Source of the DNA: Galaxea fascicularis
Taxonomy: Eukaryota; Cnidaria; Anthozoa; Scleractinia; Euphylliidae
Assembly: GCA_948470475.1 (NCBI GenBank)
Contig: OX419337.1
Coordinates: forward strand, 4,740,708-4,804,707
DNA length: 64,000 nt
Reading direction: 5' to 3'
Shown here: positions 32,276 to 44,300 of the stretch, in pieces
Position numbering within the stretch: the stretch's first letter is position 1
Layout of the letters: every line of letters starts with the position of its first letter
Made by a program: the position numbers and the translations under genes
The notes under the pieces: model-generated
The model's database searches: none
What the model was told of the DNA's origin: nothing
What the model saw: only the letters and a program-made list of their open reading frames with translations

Positions 32276-33527
32276 GGCTCGAAAGGGTTTTTAGCCGAGC
32301 GCGCGCACGCGTAAGCAACACACGCCATATCTATAAAAAGTAATTTAAGGAGGCTCGAAAGGGTTTTAGCCGAGAGCGCGCGCGCGTAAACAACACACGC
32401 CATACCTATAAAAAGTAAGAGCATGCGTGTGTCGCGCATGCTCAAATGCTAATCTTGTCGACTCGAAATTTTTGAAGTTTCGTAACTTTACTCGCTTATA
32501 TTTCCGCTTTCGCTCGGTAGATTTTTTCGATTTTTTCGGTAACAACTAAGATCAATTGACTGCGTTTATAGTCCGACTTTTAAAAAATTCTGTACGTAGG
32601 GAAATAATTAAGAAAGCAATAATCAAAAAGTAGTTTTATTCTTAATCTTCCCTACAGAATTTTTTTTAAATTGAAACATTTTGAGGATCATTCCTGGTAA
32701 CATATAATATAGAAGTTTGAGAAGATTTCACCGACCTGTTTTTTAAATAAGATAAAAGATTTCGATTTTAGGGGCTCAACTGAATGCGTCATATGGTTGC
32801 CATGGTGACAGGTTTTCTGAAATAAATGCCATGTAATGAATCTATGATGTTTCTTTTATTTCTGTGCCAAATTTCATAGTGATACGATGAACCAAACATA
32901 ACTTAGAAAAGAATTTGTAGAACTTGTCTCAACAAAATGAAAACTATTTCTAACCACCTTAAATTAAGCCCGCGTGTGTCGCACATGCCCAAATGCTAAT
33001 CTTGTCGACTCAAAATTTTTGAAGTTCCGTAATTTTAGTCGCTTATATTTCCGCTTTCGCACGGTAGATTTTTTTCATATTTTCGGTAACAACTAAGATC
33101 AATTGGCTCCGTATATAGCCCGACTTTTAAGAAGTTCTGTAGGTAGGAAAAAAAGTATGAAAGCAACATTCAAAAAGTAGTTTTATTCTTAATCTCCCCA
33201 TAGTTTTTGGCCTGCCCCACAGACTTTTCTAAAACTGAAATGTTTTGAAGATCATTGCTGGTAACTCATAATAAAGGCGTTTGAGAAGATTTCACCGACC
33301 TGTTTTTTAAATAAGATAAAAGATTTCAATTTTAAGGGCTCAACTGAATACGTCATATGGTTGCCATGGTAGCAGATTTTCTGAAATAAATGTCATGTAG
33401 TGAATCTATGATGTTTCTTTTATTTCTTTGCCAAATTTCATAGTGATACGATGAACCAAACATAATTTAGAAAAGAATGTGTAGAACTTGTCTCGGGAAA
33501 ATGAAAACTATTTCGAACCACCTTAAG
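32276..33527. mobile_element. TTAA-bounded element with tandem duplication
   Basis: Left end 'ttaaggaggctcgaaagggt' (32346) and right end 'tttcgaaccaccttaa' are imperfect inverted repeats next to TTAA. About 540 bp is present twice in tandem (about 32440-32967 and 32972-33524; both contain 'aaatgctaatcttgtcgact' and 'atatggttgccatggt'). The 70-bp left end is also doubled (32276-32343 and 32346-32417). No ORF. Confidence 0.6.
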
Positions 33528-33582
33528 GTATAGCTTTTCTAGTCATATCGTAAATCAGTTTGGACTGTATGTAATTACAATA

Positions 33583-33634
33583 TGCAGTCAACCTCGTTCC
33601 CAGAGGGAAAAGGTTCTGGGAACGAGGTTGATAT
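33583..33634. repeat. Short perfect-arm hairpin
   Basis: 'caacctcgttcccagag' faces 'ctgggaacgaggttg' across a loop of about 12 bases; terminal fragments of a MITE with most of the core lost. Confidence 0.7.
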
Positions 33635-34510
33635 GCAGTAGGGGGCTTACAACGATGTTCTTGGTCAAAAACCGATCCTTTTGTTGGGTGTGTTTTATTG
33701 TATCGCTCAGTGCTGTTCACTTTTGTCACTGTATTTTAAGATATTTGCAGCTGTTGAGATATTTTTAGTGTATTGTGTGACATTTAGTAAGATAAGTGAA
33801 TTGCGTTATGTTATCTTCTTTTTTGTGATTTCAGTGTAGACAATAGAACCAATTAATCAGTCTATATGTCATCGTTGTCTAGGTTTTAGGGTGCGTCGCA
33901 CGTCAGTGATAAAAGAAAACCAACCAAGAAATATTATCCACTAATTCTATCAATAAATGGGGACGAGATTAGTGATCATTGAAACTAAAGGAAATAAACC
34001 GTAAAGTTTGCAAAGAACAGCCTGGTGTTTTTTTGGCATTCGCAACGCAGTGAAAAATTAAAACGAGACTTCGCGGATCCTCGCTATTCGCCAAAATTAA
34101 TTCCTTTAATTTAACATGACTTTTCTGCCAAATCGCGAAATTCAGGAAGTCTCACGAAATATCCCTATGCCATTTTCGCGAAATTAAGTGACCGGAAAAT
34201 TAGTACCAATAAGGTAATAAGCACGAGTAAATTTTAAAAAGAGTAACAAAATTGGGCGTGCCTGGAGAGAGTGTAATTTAAGGTCTTTAAAAACTCAACA
34301 AGTGCTTCTTTTTTCCAAATTACACGAGAAAAATCGTGCGATTACTTATCAATAATTACACTTGAAAAACTCTGCGTAGAGGAAGTGAAGATCTTATTGC
34401 AGACAGCAAGTGAACATTTGACGTGTATTTGACACTTTATTTACTTATTCACTTATTAAGAGCAACTTATAATATTACGCAGTCAAAGCGGTTCGTTTCA
34501 ACCATGTGAA

Positions 34511-34611
34511 TAGCCTGCGAGCAAGCTCTCTCGGGGGGGTGTGGGGTGGGGGAGGGTAGGAGGAGTTTTCTCCTCCCACGCCCACCCCCTGAGAGAGCTT
34601 GCTCCAGGCTA
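34511..34611. mobile_element. Mini MULE-like MITE, TAGCCTGCGAGCAAGCTCTC ends
   Basis: Inverted ends 'tagcctgcgagcaagctctc' and 'gagagcttgctccaggcta' about 100 bp apart. The flanks 'ccatgtgaa' and 'ccacatgaa' agree at 7 of 9 bases, an eroded 9-bp target duplication. The TAGCCTGC terminus is shared with the element at 12030-13529. Confidence 0.65.
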
Positions 34612-37600
34612 CCACATGAAAGAACGTTTTCAATAAGAGTTACAAAAGTGTGTACTGGTGTTACACTCTTTGCATTGTAGCTACCCTTAAATTGCACCGT
34701 TCTTAGCCAATGAGAATCGAATAATTTTTTCATGTATATGATTATGAGTGATATTTATGGCTTAGATCAAATTTAAATTACTATTATGATATTCACAAAA
34801 AGGAAAACTAATCCATACAAATGGTAAAATTACTCCTTTCATAAACTTTTAGTAAGAAAATATATATGCATAGAGAATGTGGGACTTAAATATGTTCAAA
34901 AGACACTGACGAAGCGCGCTGAGCTTCAAAGTCAGCTGTTTTGGTTAAAGTTACTTTTTTATGCATCACTTGTGCATACGGCCAGAGAGCAATCACTTAA
35001 AATATTGCTTTACAAGTCATTAGATCAATATTTTGAAAAGCGTCAGTTAACAGACTCAAAAAAATGTTTCGGAAACAAACCACCGGCAAAACAACTCGTA
35101 CAGACTATAGACTGATATGACGTACGTCATTGAAGAGAGAGAAGGCACCTTCCGCTGCCAGCTAAATTAAACCGGAAGGTGCAGTTAGGTCTGCCTTTTT
35201 GTCAACGCTGTATTTTCATAGTCCACAAAGCCGGGATATTTTGGTTTGTCTTTGTTGTACCGATTGACGCAGTCGTGCGTTTTTAGTTCTTAAAAGTTTC
35301 TGGCCCGAAATTAAAGCTATTTCAGTTGTACGATGCCAATGACATGTACTTTCGACTTTCAATACATTTTAAGGACAAAAAGAAAGATCAATAAAAGAAT
35401 TAGGCCGTTTTGTTCGAAAATATACCATTCGATCAAATTAACTGTAACGAACCCTGGACGAACCTGAAAACCCTGAAAAATGCTTTCCGGGGCGGAAAAC
35501 GTTTCATTCGTTTTGAAAAATAGACCCCAGATTTGGACCAAGCAGTTTACCTTCATTTGGGTGAGTTTTTGAAGGGTAGTCTTTTTATAAGAAAAATTGA
35601 GAACTTAACTTTTCCGACACAGTTTGCATAGGTACCGAAAAACGGCGAAATTTGTCGTAGCTAGAGATTTGTACTACAGGTAAGACTGGTCTTTTAACTG
35701 AATCTTCTTTGAACTTGGCCTTCAAGACTTTCAGTTTAACTCATGATATTGATCCATTATTCTCTTAACTTATATTCACGGATTTGCACACGACAAACGA
35801 GCATGACTGATTTTATGCAAACAAATTTTGACGCATATGGTTCATGATTTATGCGATAATTTCTCAGGGGTTCTACGCCCTGTGAATAAAAAGAAAGCAT
35901 TTAAAATATACCAAACGGCTTTTAATAGAGCAGTCATTAAACAGTTCGTTTGAGTCAAGTTCCATCAATTGCCTTAAGCGATCTTTACACGTTTTGAAAC
36001 AGTTTCTTTCGGTAGTTTCGGCAATCGAACGAAATTCATTAAAATGCTCTGAGATTACTGCAATGTTTAACTTGACTCAATTGAAGCGCAAAACTTGCTA
36101 CATATTCGGTGCTTATGATGTGGTTTCCTCAAGGTTTCCCCCCATTTCCTGTCAATCGTGTTATAATAGAACTATTTAGGCTCAGAAAATAGCCCATTCA
36201 TAAATATTCCGGCCATTTAAAAACAAATAACCTCAAGACGGCACGTAGCACCATGCTGGCTGAGCGATGATGTATACGAAGGGAGGAACGAAACTGCCCG
36301 TCATACGTAACTTGTACACCCCCGCATGGTCACGTAGAACGCCTCTTCCACGCTCCACGCGCGTTGTACGCGCTCTCACGAGAAGCGCGGAAGCACCCAT
36401 GATGCCCTTTTTTTGGTTTTGTTCTAACATTTAGAAACGAAGAAAGTTCGTGTGCAAGTCATTGTCAACATTAACACAAGTGTTTATTTAGCTTTGCAGC
36501 AGCCAGCCATTGGACCCCACTTAAAATACAAGTTGACACTTGCAGTAATTATGTTTTCAGGAGCCGAGTCGGTGCCTTTGATGTTTTCAAGCTCATCTAA
36601 TATCATTGAAATAACAAAAGGGCGCCTTCTTCAAAGAGATCAGTTGCATAACCGACAGGGGTGGGTAGGGTTGAAATTAAAGCGAAAAATGTATATTTTT
36701 ATACACTTTAAAACTCGAAATAAAAAGGTGAAAAAAGTAGGCAAATACTTTGAACAATCCTTCGTGAGCGGAGCATCCGAGGACACTGAAATTCTTTGCG
36801 GATTTAAAGGTAATTTCATTCTAAGATTTTCATCATTGTTTTGAACAATGCACTTCAAATAATAATTTAAAGTGACTGAGTTAGTTGAAATCTTCGTGGA
36901 CTCATTCACCTTTGCCGTTTCACTGTAAACTCGATGGAACCGCCGACCTGAACTTATTCTCCATTAAATTGTAATTGCTTCTAATAGCAGCACCAATCTT
37001 TTAGTGGTTTAGCTCGTTCAGCATGCCTCTTGGTCATAATCTGAAACTACTGTTGGCCAACACATTCAAACCTCTCTTGGTTTCTGGGCTGTAATGAAAG
37101 ACACACCATAATTTAAACAATTGCGGTCTGCTCTTCCTGCAGATTTCCCGAAAAGTTTTATTATAGATTTTTACTTAAAATAATTCCGTTCTTTTGGCTT
37201 ACACTGAGTGCGTCATTACCGAAAGAAAGTCGCAGTTTTATTGCGAGCGACAAAAAGAAACCCCGCCGACTATAGATTCAATTTTGAAGAAAAGTGAAGT
37301 GAATCGAAAACAATCTCAAAGTATGCCTAACTCGTTGGGCGAACACAATGCTCGAATATAAAGTTTTAAGTCGGAGCCACGCTTCTTTCCTGTTTACCAA
37401 GATACAAGTGGGTCTTTCCTTTTGAACCCTGGCTATCAAGTGAACTCTGCAAATAGTTCCGGTATCTTGTACACTGTGTAGGTTTGGAATCGATAGTCTT
37501 GGGGTACTGAGTTGGCGATTGATTTCCTCTAAGTTACGTCTGCAGCCGAAAAAACCTAGAGGTGAATTGCCTTGGGTTTTACCGACGCGAAAATTCGCTA

Positions 37601-38099
37601 AGCGCTCCAATATATAGCACAGGTAAACATTTTTAAGGGTTAGACCATTAGGTATGGCTATAAGCAGATTAAACTACCTGAAAGAAAGGCGCACAGTTTT
37701 TACTTTTCACCACGGGCTAAGAGTCCGTTAAGAAAGTGCCTCTTATCTCCAGCAAAAATTTTCAATACTTGGCCTATATCATTTGAAACACTCGTGATTT
37801 TTTTAAGGACTTGAGGTGTGAAACTTTCAGCCGCTGCTTTACTTAGTGGGGCTGGCTGAATATCAAGAATGTTGGAAATATAATTACGATGACGTCGGAG
37901 CGCTTCTCAATTTCCATTGGTTTCTCTGACTGATCGCCTGATTAATCACTGTCAATCATGTCCGCGGCGCCCTTTGAAGTAAGCCTTTGAGATGCCGCCG
38001 ACTCTACAAGCTCATATACACCAACACAACACTACGGACAAGAAATAAATTGGTTAGCAGCGAAACTCGAGGCTTTTTTCCGCCACAGACGAGGCAAAA

Positions 38100-41000
38100 A
38101 TGCCTCAACTACCCAACAGTTCCACGGAAGATCTGGGAGCCGATGACGAAGTCAAGGAATACAAACAAGAGGATGATGAAGATACAGAGAATGGTGCACA
38201 TCTAGACCTCGTGAACGATATTAAGTCCGACTTGATCAAAAAAGAGACCGAAAATTCAGAGGTTAGTTTGTATTTCCATTTTTTACTCTCACACCAGGAC
38301 GAATGTTTCTGAGCATGATTGTTTCTCCAAATTACGTTTGACTTCTTTTATGCTTCGCTGTGCGCTCTTGCAGCGAGCAAGTTTGTCGGTTAGAAGCGGC
38401 GAGCTTCAAAGTCTAGCAGTACAGAATCATATTGTTTGGGAAAATAGTAAATAAACTCTTATTTTTTATCGAAAGGAATATACCGACAAAATATTTTGTC
38501 CTGGTTTTCGGGATAAGCTCAGAGTTTGGCATACTCGATGCGGAATGGTTCCCATTTCGCGAACGTTTTTCTCTCCATACTATGTTATTTGTTCCGATTT
38601 TAAAATTTCTCGCTTCGCGGTCTAAATAATCAAAGGGAGCCGCCGGTTAACCCCAAGTGGCCTAGAAAAAAAATATACATTGTCTAGGTTTTTGAGAATT
38701 TTCGGGGGATAATTGTGTCGTGATACAACCGTTTGCATCGCGAACGTCAGAAAAAGTTCTCAACGAATCGTGCGGAGCACTTGCGAGATGTCTTGGTCCG
38801 TTCTCTGAAATTCCCCTTACACTCGCTGCCTTTGCGACCTAACGCTTAACTTGAGAGATAGGTAGCAAATGAAGGCTTTTTAACACTTGTAATTATACTT
38901 TAGCATCGTATTTCACAGCTAGAACTCTGGGTTTAGCTTTGCCAACCTCGAATTGATACAGTACAGAGTTAACCCGTGTTTAGAGAACTGTTTAGGTGAA
39001 GTAGTCCATTTCCCTACATTTGACGTTAAGCTACAATTGTTGCTACTTTTTTTCATTTACTGAGATGTCTTCATTTTGAAGTAAACAGCATTTTTGCACA
39101 ATGCATCGACAGAGAAAATGCGCGTAAAATTAAGCTTAAGTTGAAAACCCACCGGCTAATGCGCTTGTCAATTTCACCGCAAAGTTTTGAATACTTTCTT
39201 TCGTAAGTCTATGCGATTTTTTAAAAGTTGTCCGTTGTTTGAACCATGTCCTGTTAATATCATCTTGAATCATTGGTGTGGAAATTCAAGTGCACAAAAT
39301 TGTTACACAACGCAGAAATCACGCTGTTGAATAGATTGTCGTGACTTCCCAAAGTCGTGCGGCTCGTGAGAAGTGAGCGCTAACTGAATTTTCACTCAAC
39401 TTTCGATTTCCCGGGAAACTCTGCGGCTAACTTGTGGAGCGTAAACAGAAGTAAAACATTCACTCGTATTTCGCATTTCCGGTTTATATAAGTCGTGTAC
39501 GTATTTCGTAAAGTTTGATAAAATCACAGATTTTTTTTTCCGAGCATGAAGCCTTTTTGAAGACGTGTCTATTTCTTTGCAAAAAACAGTTGCAATTGGA
39601 GCTTAAATTTACAAATTTCCGTAATCATATGTATTTTCATCTCAAAAACCTGCTTGTCTGATGTGTGTTAAAAGGTTAATTGAGAAATCACCAAGACGCC
39701 TATTTTAAAACGAAACGAGATGTCACTAATAAGTTTTTCGCAAGGAATGTAGTAGACATTTCAGGTTCCATTAAACAAGTAGTTTTTAAGCTTTATGGGA
39801 AACGGCCCATGTGCGCTGAATTGTAAGCTTATGACTGAAGTCTCTTGGATTAAATGGCTGACTTCTTTAATTTACGTTGTATTGAAATGAATCAAATCGC
39901 TTTCAAATCCATTAATTTTCATCTTTTCTCACCACTAAATTAATTTATAAGAGCAGATGTCTATAAGATGGTTTATCAATTTTGTGCTTCAGTTTGGATA
40001 TGTAAACGGTCAAATTTTATCGTTGTCCAGTGCTGCCTCAAGTCTTGCAAAGTTGTACCTTTTAATGATCTGTCCCTGTTGAGGTTGAGTTTTTTTTTAA
40101 TTTACCTTTGAAATTATGGCTCCAAAATACTGACATTTATTTCTCTTTTTGTTGTGTGAAGAACTTTACTTGTGCATGCCATGTTTAAGAAATCATTTAC
40201 TGAAATTGTGTGTTAGCATTAAATTTAGTCTATTGAGGCCGCATGTTGAAACCATAAATGTAGGCTAGACTTAACCTTGCCTTTGAATGTGCTCCTATAA
40301 AATGAACATTCAGAACTTTACTATCTGGATGGTGTTTGATGAGGACATTGAATTATGTAACATTAAATGTTTGTTACATTTTTGCTGATGATTAATACTT
40401 TTACTGGTAAAATTGTTTGTGGAAATGGTTTTCGCAATGAAAATCAATGATAGAAATGAATTATGTTTCGACCTCTCCAAGATCATAAATTTTCAAGTTT
40501 GAGTCAAAATATAACAAATTAGCATACATAAATGAAATGGTTTTGTTTAAAAATTTTATCCTGAATAAATCTGAGAAAAAGAAGAGTCTACTGGATTTGG
40601 GTAAACCAGGCACCAGTTCAAAGTGCAGATAACTCTATCCAGCAGACAAAGTGCTATCTGGCAGATAAAATGTATCAGTTGCAGTACTTTTTAGTGACTG
40701 GATAGAGTTATCCACAGTTTGGGCAACTGGAACCAGTTGTATAAATATAAAGTATTTATAGTTGGTTATCAAAGTCCCAGAACGTAATTTAGAGTTAATC
40801 AATTTTTACTCTTGTCTAGTTAAAAAAACATAAGCCAGCCTAAAACAGCATAACCAAAAACCTGCCTTACCAGTGGGAGTGATAATCCAAAACCAGTTAT
40901 TGATAAGAGAAAACACACAATAAGGAGTTTGGTTTATGTGAAGCAACAGCAATTTTCTCTTAATTTTCACCATCATGATGGTTGTATATGCTATAACTTT

Positions 41001-41337
41001 TCATTTTTTTTTTTTTAATTTGGAGATGGAGCAAATTTTAGTTTAGTTTAGTTGTCCAAAACAGAAATGCTTCAGAAATAAACAGTTTTATAGAATGTCT
41101 TTTTTTATTGCCTTGTTCACATTGCAGTTGAAATTAACTCTTAAAACAATTCTATCCATGGGCTGCAGATAGATTTCTAGACAGCATTATGCAACATTCT
41201 TGCTTGTATTCATCACTAACAAAGAGGAAGCGTAAACAGAATTGCATGCATGGCTTGCATAGCTAGTGTATAGGGCTATTGCAGAAATCTTGCTTGTTTG
41301 CCATTTACATGAGAAAACTTATCAGATCACTGTTTGG

Positions 41338-41369
<32 letters not shown>

Positions 41370-44300
41370 TTATTCACTTATATAGTGCCCTTTAACATTT
41401 TTGAATGATCAAAGGCGCTTTACAATCCAAGAAAATTAATATTAACAATATATGATTACAATAAAGATGCTATTTACAATAGATAATTACAATGAATGAA
41501 TGAATGAATGAATAAAAAGAACATAAATAAAATACAAGATACCTATAAGATTGTAGTGCGAATCTAAAACACTAGCTTAAAAAGATAGGTCTTGAGAGAT
41601 TTCTTAAATAGCGCTAGCGAATCAATCGTGCGGATGTGCGAAGGCATCTGTTCCACAGCGCAGGCACAGAGGCATGGAATGAGCGGGCACCTTTAGAAAA
41701 GTTGTGCGCATAACCCCTTTTGGGCGTTCCAAAAATATTGTATCATTATTGCATAACGAATACCTAGATAAAAAGTAAACAAAACTCCACATTTGGAGTA
41801 TCTGTTTGCAGCTCACTCTTATTTGAAGTGGTCACCAATTAAGGCCTAGAACTGAAAGAAGTGGACACAAATTTCTGTTTGGAAAATCCAACCAGGTAAA
41901 AAGGACTTTCAAAAAAGATGTTTCCCATTTTCATGCCAAAAGTAATTTACTCAAATTTATTCTAAATGGTAGTAAATCACAATGATTATCTTCCAACTAA
42001 TCTCTTGATTTACTTTCATTTAATCTATACAGGATTCAAAGCCTTCTGATGCCAGCTCAGCACCAATTGCACAACTGCTTACATTTCATGATCGTTATAA
42101 TGAACATTTAAATTCAGGACCTCACTCAGGTTATCCACGAGGGAGCTCTGCCCATGCACAGCAAGAGGATTTAAAACATAGTTTACATCGAAGCCATGGG
42201 CCCAGACCTGCAGGAATCTTCCACCCTGCACATCATCATCCCTACACTACCACCCCTCAGTATCAATATGCTATGTATCCCGGAGTAAAACCTGATAGAA
42301 GATATCATTATGATCCGCCTTTGTGGTTAGTGACATTGCTTTTTTTCTTACCCCTCGTCCAAGTTCATGCATTAATATCAGTGATAATCATCACATCTTA
42401 TTTATTTATTTATTTGCTTTAATGTGCTTACTTTATTTGCTGCACCAGAAAGAACATTACAATATTAGAGATGCAGAAAAAAATAATGACTGAAAGAAAA
42501 AAAGGGAGAAAGAATTAAGATGATTGGTAACTGCTATGAGGAGACTTGAGAAACTTAAGGCTTTACTTACCAAAAAGCTTGTTTTCTTTTGTTTTGTTTC
42601 ACAGGCAACCTCATTCATCAATTATCAGCCAGCAATCATCGCAGTATCCATCGAATTATCCAAGCCAAGTTGGACCAACATCAGCTGGCATCCAAAGACT
42701 AAGTCATCCAACTCTGACGGCAGACCCACGTGGGCCTGTTTGTTGTCCACCACCACCACCTAATCAAACAGTCATTACCCGCGCACCTCCAACATGTGGA
42801 GCCGGAAGGTATGTCTGCAGCAAAATATGCCTCAGTTGTTGTATAGAACATGTTCTCCAATATTAGTTCAATCAAACTTCCCACCCAGGCCTCTCTCTCA
42901 GGCTTAGTGCTCCCTTCTTGACTTAAATGTCATCTGAGGGCAAGATGGGAGGGGTGTTGAGTGATTTCCCTCCCTTTCACAAACCATACTATACTGAATC
43001 GGGAATTTTCTTCAGTGGGGCCCTGCTGAAGTCCTGAATTTTTTTCAGGCTTCTTTACGCAATTGCAAAAATTGCAATCACAACTGCGACGATCATTCTT
43101 CATTTGATTTCATATCCGCAGTTCACATATGATTTCTTTCATATGCATCATTCACTTAGCTGACTAAAGCATGCAGTTAACAAGATTTAGTAATAAGAGA
43201 AAGGATCACATGTTCTCAGGACAATGTTGTCCCCTTTTTGTCGCATAAACCATGTCTTTTAAAATAGCAAGCTTGAAATTCATCAATAGATGCATAATGT
43301 AGGCCTGCTTTTAAAAGTAATTCCTTGGACATCCACGTGATTCTTCCTTTAGTTGTAACTGGTTGCGTATTAATTTTGCAGCTTGTTAACATCACAGAGT
43401 ATCCCAGCAATGCCTGATCATACAGGAATGGATCCCGCAGTAAGTGGAAATAACGGACATATCAAAGGCCACGTCAAGAAGCCCCTTAATGCGTTCATGT
43501 TGTATATGAAGGACATGCGATCTAAAGTCGTATCGGAGTGTACTCTGAAAGAAAGCGCTGCAATCAACCAGATACTTGGAAAGAGGGTAATGGCAAATTA
43601 CAGATTACTGTAGGACATGATTGTTCATACACATCCAAAATCGCACCTCATTCTTAGTCGCTTGCCAAAACTTCAATTTGACAAGGTTCTAACAGACTTT
43701 TGCCTTACGCTTTTGTAACGACTACAAGTTGTGCAGTCTTGAGAATCTTGCATATACAGAGTGTTGATTTTCTAACAGGGTTTCAGAAGCAAATACGCGT
43801 GATGTGCCAACATGAACAACTGGCTGTAGTGTTTTTAAGAGTGAAGAGATGTCGCATGATCTGAAATGCAAAACATCTTGGCTTGGAGACATGATTTCTT
43901 GAATATTTTATTAGCAGCCAAATTTTGACTTTTTGGAGGGCTATCAGGGAAACTTTTTCTCTTAAACACTAGTTTGGTATGAACTCAATCTGGCTTAAAA
44001 AATTGCCAGAAAGTACAATTTGCCTTGATAACAATAAAGCAAATCACCCAAAAGTTGGGAATTAGTGTTTGTTTGACATCCCAAGACATGCAAAACATTC
44101 ATGTGTCATGCACAGATGAAGTTGGTAATTATTTAAGTGTACAGTACATGTATTCACCAACGCAACCAAATCTTGTTCTGCAGTAGTTTTTAATTTCATT
44201 ACCAAAAACTAATCCCAAACTAAGTTTTCCAAAACACTTTTCTTCAAGCTTTTTTTGTTGAAGAGAACATGCAAAAGCTGTGTTAATGGTCAAAACCATC

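Larger units (their letters stand above)
23158..38099. other. 15-kb VTI1A-TCF intergenic region
   Basis: No intact host gene was recognised. It holds the mobile elements listed separately (23721-34611), and from 34.7 to 37.9 kb mostly plain AT-rich sequence with short ORFs that match nothing known. Regulatory elements of either gene could lie here. Confidence 0.6.
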
